64,000 bases of DNA from Amycolatopsis sp. DSM 110486 (GTDB taxonomy: Bacteria; Actinomycetota; Actinomycetes; Mycobacteriales; Pseudonocardiaceae). Within the stretch, counting starts at the first letter, position 1, and each line of letters starts with the position of its first letter. Both the position numbers and the translations under genes were made by a program. The stretch covers positions 4,851,001-4,915,000 of the forward strand of contig NZ_CP080519.1 in assembly GCF_019468465.1 (NCBI RefSeq), written 5' to 3'. The notes below the pieces were generated by a model that did not search any database, was not told the DNA's origin, and saw nothing but the letters and a program-made list of their open reading frames with translations. Below, one piece after another: positions 19,070 through 28,166 of this stretch.

Positions 19070-19969
19070 TCACCGAGCCACCCCACCCAACACAAACTCC
19101 CGAAATACCCCCACAGCCCGACTAACCGGCTCCCCTCTCCGCCAAGCCAGCCCGATCGTCCTCCCCACCGGCGGCTCGATCTGCACCTCCGCCACCCCAG
19201 CCGGCGCCCCAGGCTCGAAATGCGGCAACAACGCCACCCCCAACCCGGCCGCCACCAACCCCCGCACGGTGTCCGACTCCTGCCCCTCAAACGCAATCCT
19301 CGGCGAAAACCCCGCAGCCGCACACAACTCGTCCGTGATCCGCCTCAACCCGTAGCCGGGCTCCAGCAACACGAACTCCTCGTCGGCGAGCTCCTCCATT
19401 CGCACCCCACTGCGCCCAGACAACCGATGCCCTGCCGGCACCGACAACAAAATCGGCTGCGTGGACAACACCGCCGTCTCGAACACCGCATCCTCAGGAA
19501 CCGGCGCCAGCAACGCCAAATCCAGCTCGCCACCGGCAAGCCGGTCGACCATTTCCTGCCGCGACCCCTGCACCAACGTGAACCGCGCCCTCGGCGCTTG
19601 CGCCCGGTACCCCCGCAGCAACGAAGGCACCAACGACCTCCCCAGCAGATGCAGGAACCCGAGCACCACCCGCCCGCTCTCCGGCTCGATCTCCTCCCGA
19701 GCCGACCGCGCGCCCGCGTCGACGGAAGCCAGAGCCCGCTCGGAAGCCTCCGCCAACAGCTCCGCCGCCCGCGTCAGCCGGATCCCGCGCCCGTCCGGCA
19801 CCGTCAACGGCGCCCCCAACGACTCCGCGAGGGCCGCGAGCCGACGGCTGACCGTGGGCTGCGGCACACCCAGTAGCTCGGCCGTGCGTGTGACGTTCCT
19901 CGTGCTCCGCAGGGTCGCGAGGAGCAGCAAGTGGGGCGCGAGCTGGGAAGTCAGGCTTTCATGCGTCAC
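19070..19969 (-). CDS. LysR-family transcriptional regulator
   Basis: About 299 residues. The N-terminal winged HTH shows LLLLATLRSTRNVTRTAELLGV and QPTVSRRLAALAESLGAPL, followed by the two-lobed LysR effector domain (RVVLGFLHLLGRSLVPSLL, GELDLALLAPVPEDAVFE). I take GTG 19969 as start; a TTG at 19990 is also in frame. It diverges from an MFS transporter gene 64 bases away, which is its obvious target: the standard LysR/efflux arrangement. Confidence 0.88.
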   Translation of the reverse strand: MTHESLTSQLAPHLLLLATLRSTRNVTRTAELLGVPQPTVSRRLAALAESLGAPLTVPDGRGIRLTRAAELLAEASERALASVDAGARSAREEIEPESGRVVLGFLHLLGRSLVPSLLRGYRAQAPRARFTLVQGSRQEMVDRLAGGELDLALLAPVPEDAVFETAVLSTQPILLSVPAGHRLSGRSGVRMEELADEEFVLLEPGYGLRRITDELCAAAGFSPRIAFEGQESDTVRGLVAAGLGVALLPHFEPGAPAGVAEVQIEPPVGRTIGLAWRRGEPVSRAVGVFREFVLGGVAR

Positions 19970-19991
19970 GGTATGGATTATCGCGCACAAC

Positions 19992-20007
19992 CGTATTGGA
20001 CGTATTG
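19992..20007. promoter_or_regulatory. Direct repeat in the LysR/MFS divergent promoter
   Basis: CGTATTG occurs at 19992-19998 and again at 20001-20007, a 9-base period, in the only AT-richer part of the gap. It could be part of the LysR binding region. Evidence is weak. Confidence 0.3.
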
Positions 20008-20033
20008 TTTAGCTCTCCTTACTTTCGGCGGAT

Positions 20034-21230
20034 GTGACCACTACAGCCAGTACCACCGTCCGGGTGAAGGTCGCCGTCGCAGCTGCCGGGTTCACGTCGT
20101 TCGCGCTGCTCTACGCGCCGCAGCCGGTGCTGCCGCAGCTCGCGCTGCAGTACCACCTCGACCCTGGCGGCGCGTCGCTCGCGGTGAGCGTGGCGACGGG
20201 GGCGCTGGCGATCTCCGTGCTGCCCATCGCGGCACTGTCCGAAGTGGTCGGGCGCCGGTCGGTGATCATCGCGTCGGTGGTGATCTCGGCGGTGCTGGGG
20301 CTACTGCTGCCGCTCGTGCCGTCGTACTCGGTGATGCTGGTGCTGCGCGCTGTCCAGGGCGTGGCGATCGCGGGGTTCCCCGGCGTCGCCACGGCGTACC
20401 TCGTCGAACGGCTCGGCAAGGTCGGCGTCGCGGCGGCGGTGGGCGCGATGATCGCCGGCAACTCCATCGGCGGCATGACCGGCCGCCTCGCGACGGGCTT
20501 CACCGCGGGCCCGCTGGGCTGGCGCGGTGCGCTGTACGTCGTGGCCGGCATCTCGCTGATCTGCGCGATCGTCACCGTCGTCGCGCTGCCGCGTGGCCGG
20601 CAGCACCAGGAAGACCGTCAATCCCTGCGTGACGTCGGCATCGGCCTGCTCCACGCGGTGCGCAAACCCGTGCTCCTGGCCCAGTACGCCGTCGCGCTGC
20701 TGGCCATGGGCTCGTTCGTCGCGCTCTACAACGCCGCCGGCTTTCGCCTCACCGGCGAGCTGCACCTCTCGCCGGCCATCGCGTCACTCGTCTTCCTCGC
20801 CTACGCGTTGGGCTCGGTCTCCTCGGCGACGGCCAACCGGCTGGCGACGAGGATCGGCCGCCGCCGCGCGATCATCGGCGCGCTGCTGCTCATGGCCGTC
20901 GGCGCGGCGCTCACCATTCCGGACTCCGTGGCGATGGTCGCCGTCGGTTTTGTGGTGCTGACCTGCTCGTTCTTCGCCGCCCACGCCATCGCCAACAGCT
21001 GGGCCGCGGCCGAAGCACCCGAGAACGCCCGTGGCCAGACCGGCGGCTGCTACACGCTCATGTACTACCTCGGCAGCAGCGTCGGCGGCGGGGTCGGCGC
21101 GGTGATCTACGGCGAAGCCGGCTGGGTCTGGCTCATCGCCGCCGTGGCCGTGTGGCTCGTGCTGGCCGCGGCCGCCGTCGGCGTGGGCACCACGGTCCAC
21201 GTCCGCACCCGCGAGCTGGCGCACACGTAA
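20034..21230 (+). CDS. MFS transporter, YnfM/arabinose-efflux type
   Basis: 398 residues, 12 transmembrane segments, with the MFS loop 2-3 motif variant LSEVVGRRSVIIAS and the TM4 RAVQGVAIAGFPGVATAYLVE motif. It resembles YnfM-like inner-membrane exporters. GTG start. The divergent LysR gene probably controls it. The substrate is unknown. Four bases separate its stop from that of the convergent O-methyltransferase gene. Confidence 0.87.
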   Translation: MTTTASTTVRVKVAVAAAGFTSFALLYAPQPVLPQLALQYHLDPGGASLAVSVATGALAISVLPIAALSEVVGRRSVIIASVVISAVLGLLLPLVPSYSVMLVLRAVQGVAIAGFPGVATAYLVERLGKVGVAAAVGAMIAGNSIGGMTGRLATGFTAGPLGWRGALYVVAGISLICAIVTVVALPRGRQHQEDRQSLRDVGIGLLHAVRKPVLLAQYAVALLAMGSFVALYNAAGFRLTGELHLSPAIASLVFLAYALGSVSSATANRLATRIGRRRAIIGALLLMAVGAALTIPDSVAMVAVGFVVLTCSFFAAHAIANSWAAAEAPENARGQTGGCYTLMYYLGSSVGGGVGAVIYGEAGWVWLIAAVAVWLVLAAAAVGVGTTVHVRTRELAHT

Positions 21231-21234
21231 AACC

Positions 21235-21888
21235 TCAGCCGACCGCCGCCACCAGCAGCCCGCCGCCGACCGGCAACAGGGCCGGGACCAGGCGTTCGTC
21301 CTCCCGCATCGCCCGCGCGACCTCGCGCAGGGCGAGTGTCTCCGGGTCCCGCCGCGACGGGTCGGCGACGCGGCCGCCGGCCAGCACGTTGTGGAAGGCG
21401 ATGATCCCGCCGCGGCGCAGCAGCGAGACGCCCTTCTCGTAGTAGTTGGGGAACTCGAGGCGCGCCGCGTCGATGAACACCAGGTCGTAGCCGCCGGGCG
21501 TGAGCCGGGGGAGCACGTCGAGGGCGCGGCCGACGATCAGCCGCGTGCGGCCGGGCGGGATGCCGGCTTCGAGGAACGTCTTGCGCGCCGCGCGCTGGTA
21601 CTCCGGCTCGAGGTCGATCGACGTCAGCACGCCGTCGGGGGCCATCCCGCGCAGCAGGTGCAGGCCGCTCACCCCGACCCCCGTGCCGACCTCCACCACG
21701 GCCCGCGCGCCGAGCGTCGCGGCGAGGAAACGCAAGGTCGCGCCCGCCCCCGACGCCAGCGGGGCGCAGCCCAGGTCGGCCGCGCGCGCCCGCGCCGCGG
21801 CCAGTACGTCGTCGTCGGGAAGGTACCCGTCGACGTACTCGGCGCCGACCGGCTCGGCCGCCGAGGCCGCATGCGTCCCGGAACTCAC
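21235..21888 (-). CDS. O-methyltransferase, family 3 (Rv1220c-like)
   Basis: 217 residues. SAM-binding motif VVEVGTGVGVSGLHLLRGM, then VLTSIDLEPEYQRAA and YDLVFIDAAR. The usual DADK metal/active motif of class I catechol-type O-methyltransferases is DAAR here, so the metal-binding Asp pair and Lys are altered; substrate and mechanism may differ. The position next to divergent sigE matches Rv1220c. Its N-terminal codons contain the -35 element of a predicted sigE promoter on the other strand. Confidence 0.86.
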   Translation of the reverse strand: MSSGTHAASAAEPVGAEYVDGYLPDDDVLAAARARAADLGCAPLASGAGATLRFLAATLGARAVVEVGTGVGVSGLHLLRGMAPDGVLTSIDLEPEYQRAARKTFLEAGIPPGRTRLIVGRALDVLPRLTPGGYDLVFIDAARLEFPNYYEKGVSLLRRGGIIAFHNVLAGGRVADPSRRDPETLALREVARAMREDERLVPALLPVGGGLLVAAVG

Positions 21889-21905
21889 GCGCGAAGGTTA
21901 GCGTT
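21880..21905 (+). promoter_or_regulatory. ECF-type (SigE/SigH-like) promoter in front of sigE
   Basis: GGAAC (21880-21884), 17 bases, then CGTT (21902-21905). This is an exact match to the GGAAC-N17-CGTT form recognised by many actinobacterial ECF factors of the SigE/SigH type. It points at sigE, 174 bases before the start codon. It suggests autoregulation or control by a SigH-like factor, as known for mycobacterial sigE. Confidence 0.55.
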
Positions 21906-22078
21906 GCTTGTCGATAAATCAGCGAAGGCTCCCTGGTAAGCCCGCCGAAATAACTTCTCAGCCTGCTCTCAGTCCTGTCTCACTAGAACCATAAGGAGAC
22001 CCGACAAACTCAATCTCGACCGTGCGGGAACACCGTGCCCGAGAGCAGCGTTGGCTGAGCAGAAGAGGAGAGTCGCAG

Positions 22079-22693
22079 ATGGAGGTGCCTGCTCCCCTGA
22101 TGCAGACCGCTGACAAGTCGGAGCCAGAGCTGGTGACCGTGGACTCGGGCGAGGCCACCTGGACGCCCCCGTCGTGGGACGAGGTCGTGCGCGAACACGC
22201 CGACCGCGTCTACCGCCTGGCCTACCGCCTCACGGGCAACAGCCACGACGCCGAGGACCTCACGCAGGAGACGTTCATCCGCGTCTTCCGCTCGCTCGCG
22301 TCGTACAAGCCGGGCACCTTCGAGGGCTGGCTCCACCGCATCACCACGAACCTGTTCCTCGACATGGCCCGCCGCCGCTCGCGCGTGCGCATGGAGGGGC
22401 TGCCGGACGACACCGACCGCATCGTCGGCGACGACCCGAGCCCCGAGCAGGTCTACACCGACACACACCTCGACCCCGACTTGCAGGAGGCGCTCGACGA
22501 GCTGCCCCCGGAGTTCCGGGCCGCCGTGGTGCTCTGCGACGTCGAAGGCCTCTCGTACGAGGAGATCGGCGCCACGCTGGGTGTCAAGCTCGGCACCGTC
22601 CGCAGCCGCATCCACCGCGGCCGGCAGGCGCTGCGTGCGTCGCTGGAGCGCCGCCGTGCGCTCCGGGACGAGTCTGTGAAGGTGTCGGTATGA
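22079..22693 (+). CDS. sigE: ECF RNA polymerase sigma factor SigE
   Basis: 204 residues. Sigma region 2 reads [30 protein letters not shown] with [22 protein letters not shown], and region 4 reads [23 protein letters not shown] with [15 protein letters not shown]. It directs envelope and oxidative stress genes. The start ATG 22079 has GAGGAG eight bases upstream; an upstream in-frame GTG at 22022 would add 19 residues. M. tuberculosis SigE also has alternative starts. It is followed by overlapping rseA, then htrA and tatB, as in mycobacteria. Confidence 0.95.
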   Translation: MEVPAPLMQTADKSEPELVTVDSGEATWTPPSWDEVVREHADRVYRLAYRLTGNSHDAEDLTQETFIRVFRSLASYKPGTFEGWLHRITTNLFLDMARRRSRVRMEGLPDDTDRIVGDDPSPEQVYTDTHLDPDLQEALDELPPEFRAAVVLCDVEGLSYEEIGATLGVKLGTVRSRIHRGRQALRASLERRRALRDESVKVSV

Positions 22694-23373
22694 CCGCTGC
22701 GCGAGGGTGGGGTCTCCCCGAGTCGCATCTGCTTCCGGATGTCGTGGTCGCCCTGGTCGACGGCGAGCTGTCGCTCGGCGCGCAGGACCGCGCGTCGGCC
22801 CACATCGCCCGTTGCCCGGGGTGCGCTGCCGAGGTCGCCGCCCAGCGGCAGGCCGTCGCGGCTGTGAAGTGCGCCGGCGAGCCGTCGATGTCGGCCGGGT
22901 TCCTCGCGAGCCTGCGGTCGATCCCGGACCACACCGAGCTGCCCGGCACTCCCGACAACCTGGCGATGACAGCCGACGGTCAGCTCGTCGCCATCCAGCG
23001 CCCGGACCGGGTCGCGGGCCTGCGTGACGCGGGGGTTCTCGGAGGTACTGCCCCGTTGGGCTCGTCCACGCCGCTCGGGCACTCGTCCCACGTGCTCGGC
23101 GGCGGCCGTTTCACCCTCACCCGTAAGCGCGCCGCACAAGGCGCGGGCGTCGTCGTCTCCGGGCTGGTGCTGAGCGCGCTGGCCCTGGTCGGCACGACCG
23201 CCGACAGCGGCGAAGGCGCCCCGGACACCGGCGGCGTGCCGCAGCCCAACGCGAACCTGCTACCCGCCCAGATGGCCGTGCCCCGCTCCGAGCCGACGCT
23301 GCCGCCCCCGTCCTCGACGTTGCCGACGGCCACGTCGGTCGTCGACCGGCTGACCCCGGTTCCGGCTCGCTGA
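22690..23373 (+). CDS. rseA: Anti-sigma factor RseA (zinc-binding, SigE-specific)
   Basis: 227 residues. The N-terminal ZAS domain has the His-x3-Cys-x2-Cys motif [10 protein letters not shown] (His38, Cys42, Cys45), which binds zinc and the sigma factor. A linker and a hydrophobic segment follow (about 155-172, [16 protein letters not shown]), then a Pro/Ser/Thr-rich tail of about 50 residues. The ATGA overlap with sigE couples their synthesis. Mycobacterial RseA is soluble or membrane-near and is degraded after phosphorylation; the hydrophobic segment here suggests membrane anchoring with an outside tail. Confidence 0.9.
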   Translation: MTAARGWGLPESHLLPDVVVALVDGELSLGAQDRASAHIARCPGCAAEVAAQRQAVAAVKCAGEPSMSAGFLASLRSIPDHTELPGTPDNLAMTADGQLVAIQRPDRVAGLRDAGVLGGTAPLGSSTPLGHSSHVLGGGRFTLTRKRAAQGAGVVVSGLVLSALALVGTTADSGEGAPDTGGVPQPNANLLPAQMAVPRSEPTLPPPSSTLPTATSVVDRLTPVPAR

Positions 23374-23693
23374 GCCACCCGCACCGCTTCTCCAGGGGGA
23401 GGTAGCGGTGTGGGGCAACAGCCCATGCGGCCGGTGTTTTCGGCCACTGCACCGGTTGGCTGAGCGCTCGCCGGCGTTCCACCTCGCGGAGTCCGCGCGG
23501 CCGCCCATCTGCCGCCGACTGCCACACGGCTGGTCGCGTGGCGGCCCGTACGGGCTTGACGAACGGCCCCGGCCACCGAGGCAGATCGTGTGGTGCGGCG
23601 CGGGCCAACAGCCATTTCACCGTCGTCTGGGCAGACTCGGACGTCGAGGCTTGGGTATCGTCACGCCCAGCCACCTGATCTCAGCCCCGGGGA
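23374..23693. other. Intergenic region between rseA and htrA
   Basis: 320 bases. I see no credible gene, no strong hairpin and no ECF-type promoter match. It presumably holds the htrA promoter. Confidence 0.5.
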
Positions 23694-25220
23694 ATGATGA
23701 CCGAGCAGCCGAACGCGAACTCCGCCCAGCCGCCTGCCGCGGGCGACGACCGGCTGGGACCCCGGCCGCTCGACCGCCCTGCCGTGGACCCGGCGCAGGA
23801 AGCGGTGTTCGGCCGGCCGCGCGGTGTCGACGGCGCGTTCGACAAGCTCTACACACCCGCCACCAACGGCAAGGGCAACCTCGACCTCGCCCCGCCCACA
23901 CCGGAGTCGCTCGCGGAGGCGTTCCGCCGCCCGCCGGGTGCCGAAGGCGTGGTGCTGGAGCGCCCGCGCGAGGCGACCGGCGAGCAGCCCGCGCCCGAAG
24001 ATCCCCTGTGGACGGACACGCGCGACCCGTGGCGTGATCCCGCGGCCGGCGCTGTGCTGGCCGGCCCGGCGATGCCCGCGGAAGACAAAGAGAAGCCCCG
24101 CAAACGCCCGTCCGGCGCGCTGCTGAGCCTGCCCGAGGTGCTGTTCGGCCGTCGCGTGCAGCCGAAGGCCCTGGCGCTGCTTGGTGTGGTCGCGCTGCTC
24201 GTGGGCGCGGTCGGCGGGCTCGTCGGCTGGTGGATCGCCGACACGGGTTCGGCGCTCACCGGCAGCGCCACGATCTCCGAGGCCGAAGCAGCCAAGGAAC
24301 GCCCGCCGGGATCGATCGCCGACATCGCGAAGCGCGTCTCGCCCGCGGTCGTGTCGCTCGAGGTCTTCAAGCCCGGCGCCGACTCCGGTGAGCAGGGCTC
24401 GGGCGTGATGATCGACCCGCAGGGCTACATCCTCACCAACGAGCACGTGGTCACCACCGCTGTCGCCGACTCGACCGTGAAGATCACCGCGATCTTCAAC
24501 GACGGCACGCGCACCGAGGCCAAGATCGTCGGCTCCGACCAGAAGACCGACCTCGCCGTGGTGAAGGTCAACGTGACCAACCCCGTGGTGATGCAGATCG
24601 GCAAGTCGTCCGACCTGCAGGTGGGCGACGCCGTGATCGCCGTCGGTTCGCCGCTGGCCCTGCAGAACTCCGTGACGTCGGGCATCGTCAGCGCGCTCGA
24701 CCGGCCGATCACGGCCGGTGGCGACAGCGGCGAGCCGCCCGTGACCTACGAGGCCATTCAGACCGACGCTGCCATCAACCACGGCAACTCCGGTGGCGCG
24801 CTCGTCGACTCCACCGGCGCACTCGTGGGCATCAACTCGTCGATCCGCTCGTCGAGCGCCGACGGCGGCAGCATCGGCATCGGCTTCGCCATCCCGAGCG
24901 ACTACGCGATGAAGATCGCGAAGGCGCTGATCAAGGACGGCAAGGTCGTCCACGCGGACATCGGCATCAACGCCTCCTCCACGGTCGCCGGCTCGTCCAC
25001 GATGGGCGCGCAGGTGAAGAACGTGGAGCCCAACGGCCCCGCGGCTGCGGCCGGCATCAAGGAGGGCGACGTGATCACGAAGATCGGCGACCGCCTGGTG
25101 CGCGACTCCGCGGAGCTGACCGTGGCTGTCCGCAACCACGACGTCGGTGAGGTCGTGCCGGTGCAGCTCGCGCGCGCCGGCGCGGTGCTGGTTGTCGACG
25201 TGACTCTCGGATCCGACTGA
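23694..25220 (+). CDS. htrA: HtrA-family membrane-anchored serine protease (DegP/HtrA1-like)
   Basis: 508 residues. A charged Pro-rich cytosolic region of about 155 residues, one membrane helix (about 159-180), a trypsin-like protease with His251 (TNEHVV), Asp286 (KTDLAV) and Ser366 (GNSGGAL), and a C-terminal PDZ domain (about 410-505). The active site faces outside the membrane. In mycobacteria this gene (Rv1223) lies after sigE-rseA and works in envelope quality control. It starts with two ATG codons in a row; either may be used. Confidence 0.94.
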   Translation: MMTEQPNANSAQPPAAGDDRLGPRPLDRPAVDPAQEAVFGRPRGVDGAFDKLYTPATNGKGNLDLAPPTPESLAEAFRRPPGAEGVVLERPREATGEQPAPEDPLWTDTRDPWRDPAAGAVLAGPAMPAEDKEKPRKRPSGALLSLPEVLFGRRVQPKALALLGVVALLVGAVGGLVGWWIADTGSALTGSATISEAEAAKERPPGSIADIAKRVSPAVVSLEVFKPGADSGEQGSGVMIDPQGYILTNEHVVTTAVADSTVKITAIFNDGTRTEAKIVGSDQKTDLAVVKVNVTNPVVMQIGKSSDLQVGDAVIAVGSPLALQNSVTSGIVSALDRPITAGGDSGEPPVTYEAIQTDAAINHGNSGGALVDSTGALVGINSSIRSSSADGGSIGIGFAIPSDYAMKIAKALIKDGKVVHADIGINASSTVAGSSTMGAQVKNVEPNGPAAAAGIKEGDVITKIGDRLVRDSAELTVAVRNHDVGEVVPVQLARAGAVLVVDVTLGSD

Positions 25221-25323
25221 TCGACGTCACATCGTCTTAAGCCCCGCTTCGTCCTTCGGGCCTGCCGGAACACGGGGCGGCCCGGGTAGTCTGACCGGGG
25301 AAGCACCGAGCGGAGGTTCACGG

Positions 25324-25749
25324 GTGTTCGACAGTGTCGGATGGGGCGAGATCCTCGTGCTCATCGTCGCCGGTCTCTTCATCCTCGGCCCGGAGCGCCT
25401 TCCGGAAGCCGCGTCGTGGATGGCGAAGAGCGTGCGCAAGGTCCGCGAGTTCGCCAACGGTGCGCGCGCACAGCTGCGCGAGGAGATGGGGCCGGAGTTC
25501 GACCAGCTCCGCAAGCCGCTGGAAGACCTGCGCGGGCTGCGCAACTTCGACCCCAAGCGGGTCGTGACCCAGCACCTGTTCGACGGGGACGCGGATCCGT
25601 TGGGGCTCAGCAGCTTGAACTCCACGAACGGTTCGAACGGGACGAACGGCTCCAACGGTTCCCAAGCCGTGAAGCCGCAGAGCGCCACGCCGCAGGCCGA
25701 ACCGCTCAAGCCGGGCGAGCGGCCCCCGGTCGACCCCGACGCCACCTGA
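25324..25749 (+). CDS. tatB: Twin-arginine translocase subunit TatB
   Basis: 141 residues. Short outside N-terminus, membrane helix [21 protein letters not shown] with the Gly-Pro hinge, and an amphipathic helix ([20 protein letters not shown]), followed by a low-complexity tail. The tail has an unusual run of NGS/NGT units (about residues 100-112). TatB binds Tat signal peptides with TatC. GTG start. In mycobacteria it also follows htrA (Rv1224). Confidence 0.92.
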   Translation: MFDSVGWGEILVLIVAGLFILGPERLPEAASWMAKSVRKVREFANGARAQLREEMGPEFDQLRKPLEDLRGLRNFDPKRVVTQHLFDGDADPLGLSSLNSTNGSNGTNGSNGSQAVKPQSATPQAEPLKPGERPPVDPDAT

Positions 25750-25969
25750 GCGCCGGGTCCGTCCCTTAGCGACCGGTCAGGGTGTGACCTCGGCCGGACC
25801 TCGCAACGTCGGGCGAGTGCCGACTTGCGGCGGTCGGAACGGGCGAGTTGGCTGTGGCGGGTTGCCGGTGTGGCGGCCGGCCCGACGTGACCCGACCTCT
25901 CGCACGACGAAACGAACTTCCTGGGTAGTCTCGGGCAAACCGCCCATAACGACCCTGGAGGTCTCTGAC

Positions 25970-26470
25970 ATGTCACGCCGTGCGGGCGCGCTGGCCGCAA
26001 TCATCGCCGCAGCGGGTGTCCTGGCCGCCGGGTGCACCGCGGACGACGAGCCCAGCACCCAGCCACCGGCCACCTTCACGTCCGTGCCCGCTCCCGCGAC
26101 GACCGGCGGGCCGTTCGCCTCGCCGTCCCCGAGCAGCACGCTGAACGCGCCGGCAGGCGACCAGACCTACGTGAAGCGCGGCGCCCAGACCGGCGTGCCC
26201 GACCTCGACGTCCTCATCACGGTCGACTGGGCCAAGGGCAAGATCAACCCGCCCGCCGGCACCGTCGACGTGCAGGTCGGCGACCGCGTCCGGGTCGTGC
26301 TCACTTCGGACCAGCAGGTCGACGTGAACGTCGACGGCCACCCCGAAGCCGCCACCGCCGTCGGCCCCGGCGACTCCGCGAACGTCGACTGGGCCGTCAC
26401 GCAGCCCGGCGCCACCGCGGTGACGCTGGGCGCCGACAAGACGCTCCTGACGACGGTCCGCGCCTCCTAG
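25970..26470 (+). CDS. Secreted lipoprotein, function unknown
   Basis: 166 residues. Signal peptide with lipobox LAAGC (Cys about 22), a Pro/Thr/Ser-rich linker (about 25-60) and a compact domain with VDVQVGDRVRVVLTSDQQVDVNVDG, which reads like a small beta-sandwich of the cupredoxin type without visible copper ligands. SD GGAGG is nine bases before the ATG. It stands where lpqX stands in M. tuberculosis, but I cannot say it is a homologue. Converges on mrp with 15 bases between. Confidence 0.75.
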   Translation: MSRRAGALAAIIAAAGVLAAGCTADDEPSTQPPATFTSVPAPATTGGPFASPSPSSTLNAPAGDQTYVKRGAQTGVPDLDVLITVDWAKGKINPPAGTVDVQVGDRVRVVLTSDQQVDVNVDGHPEAATAVGPGDSANVDWAVTQPGATAVTLGADKTLLTTVRAS

Positions 26471-26485
26471 GCGCCGACAAACCGC

Positions 26486-27640
26486 TCAGCGGCCGGCGGG
26501 GCTGACGTTCAGCATCATCCCCGCCAGGCCGCGGGCCCGGACGGTGAGCTTCTTCGCCGCTTCCTTGAGCACCAGCGACGCCGGCGCGTCCGGCTCCGCC
26601 AGCACGATCGGCGTGCCCTCGTCGCCCTGCTCACGCAGGCGCGGGTCGAGCGGCACCTGGCCCAGCAGCGGCACCTGCGAGCCCACGGACTTCGACAGCG
26701 AGTCGGCCACGGCCTGGCCGCCGCCGGAGCCGAAGATCTCCATGCGCTCGCCCGAAGGTGTCTCCAGCCACGACATGTTCTCGATCACGCCGGCCACGCG
26801 CTGACGCGTCTGCATCGCGATCGCGCCCGCGCGCTCGGCCACCTCGGCGGCGGCCTGCTGCGGCGTGGTGACCACGAGGATCTCCGCGTTGGGGATCAGC
26901 TGCGCCACGGAGATCGCGATGTCGCCGGTGCCCGGCGGCAGGTCCAGCAGCAGGATGTCGAGGTCGCCCCAGAACACGTCGGCGAGGAACTGCTGCAACG
27001 CGCGGTGCAGCATCGGGCCGCGCCACACCACCGGCGCGTTGCCCGGCGTGAACATGCCGATCGAGATCACCTTCACGCCGTGCGACTGCGGCGGCATGAT
27101 CATCGTCTCGACCTTGGTCGGCTTCTCGCGCGCGCCCAGCATGCGGGGGATCGAGTGGCCGTAGATGTCCGCGTCGACGACACCGACGGACAGGCCGCGC
27201 TCGGCCATCGCGACGGCCAGGTTCACGGTGACCGAAGACTTGCCGACCCCGCCCTTGCCCGAAGCCACGCAGTAAACGCGGGTCATCGAACCCGGCTGCG
27301 CGAACGGGATCACCGGCTCGGCGGAGTCGCCACGCAGCGACTTGCGCAGCTCCGTGCGCTGCTCGTCGCTCATCACGTCGAGCTCGACCCGCACGTCGGC
27401 GACGCCGGGGAGCTTCTTGACGGCCTTGGTGGTGTCCTCGGTCAGCGTCGCCTTGAGCGGGCAGCCCGCCACGGTGAGGTAGATGCCGACGGCGACCACG
27501 CCGTCTTCGCCGACCACGACGTCCTTGACCATGCCGAGGTCGGTGATCGGCTTTTTGATTTCGGGGTCGTACACGTCCTTCAGCGCGGTGCGGACGTCTT
27601 CGACGCTGGGGAGCTGCTGTGTACTCGTCACCACACCCAT
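26486..27640 (-). CDS. mrp: Mrp/ApbC-family iron-sulfur cluster carrier ATPase
   Basis: 384 residues. N-terminal DUF59/MIP18 domain (about 8-100, including DVYDPEIKKPITDLGMV and AGCPLK) and a C-terminal deviant Walker A ATPase with GKGGVGKS (128-135), VVDADIYGHSIPRML and LLLDLPPGTGD. Members carry Fe-S clusters to target proteins. The CxxC usual near the C-terminus of ApbC is not seen, which is also true of some actinobacterial Mrp. Matches Rv1229c in order and direction. Confidence 0.92.
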   Translation of the reverse strand: MGVVTSTQQLPSVEDVRTALKDVYDPEIKKPITDLGMVKDVVVGEDGVVAVGIYLTVAGCPLKATLTEDTTKAVKKLPGVADVRVELDVMSDEQRTELRKSLRGDSAEPVIPFAQPGSMTRVYCVASGKGGVGKSSVTVNLAVAMAERGLSVGVVDADIYGHSIPRMLGAREKPTKVETMIMPPQSHGVKVISIGMFTPGNAPVVWRGPMLHRALQQFLADVFWGDLDILLLDLPPGTGDIAISVAQLIPNAEILVVTTPQQAAAEVAERAGAIAMQTRQRVAGVIENMSWLETPSGERMEIFGSGGGQAVADSLSKSVGSQVPLLGQVPLDPRLREQGDEGTPIVLAEPDAPASLVLKEAAKKLTVRARGLAGMMLNVSPAGR

Positions 27641-27641
27641 G

Positions 27642-28166
27642 TTACGTACCGGTCGGCACGTCCGATTTCGCCGCCTGCTTCGGCTTGCGTGATTTCGGTC
27701 GTACCGCGAGGTCGTCACGTAGCCGGTCGAGCTCGCTGCGCAGGTAGTCGCGGGTGGCGACCTCGCCGACGGCGAGCCGCAGCGCCGCCAGCTCACGCGC
27801 CAGGTACTCGGTGTCGGCCTTCGTCTGCGCGGCGCGCGTGCGGTCCTCTTCCAGCGAGACGCGGTCGCGGTCGTCCTGCCGGTTCTGCGCCAGCAGGATG
27901 AGCGGCGCGGCGTACGCGGCCTGCGTGGAGAAGGCCAGGTTGAGCAGGATGAACGGGTACGGGTCCCAGCGCAGCGACACCGCGACCAGGTTCAGCACGA
28001 TCCAGATGATGACGATGAGCGTCTGCCAGAACAGGTACTTGCCGGTGCCGAGGAACCGCGCGATGCGCTCGGTGAAGCGGCCGAAGGTGTCCGGGTCGAT
28101 GTTGAGCCGGAACCGCGCCTGGCTGCGCGGCTGGTCGAGCCGGCGGCCCGAGGTGAGTTCAGGCAC
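27642..28166 (-). CDS. DUF1003 membrane protein
   Basis: 174 residues with two central membrane helices (FWQTLIVIIWIVLNLVAV and FILLNLAFSTQAAYAAPLIL), the DUF1003 core, followed by a coiled-coil tail (DDRDRVSLEEDRTRAAQ onward) and a Lys/Arg-rich end. Corresponds to Rv1231c. It overlaps the upstream MgtE-like gene by eight bases. The recurrent pairing of DUF1003 with a channel-less MgtE-N/CBS protein suggests they act together, perhaps in divalent-cation control; no function is proven. Confidence 0.85.
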   Translation of the reverse strand: MPELTSGRRLDQPRSQARFRLNIDPDTFGRFTERIARFLGTGKYLFWQTLIVIIWIVLNLVAVSLRWDPYPFILLNLAFSTQAAYAAPLILLAQNRQDDRDRVSLEEDRTRAAQTKADTEYLARELAALRLAVGEVATRDYLRSELDRLRDDLAVRPKSRKPKQAAKSDVPTGT

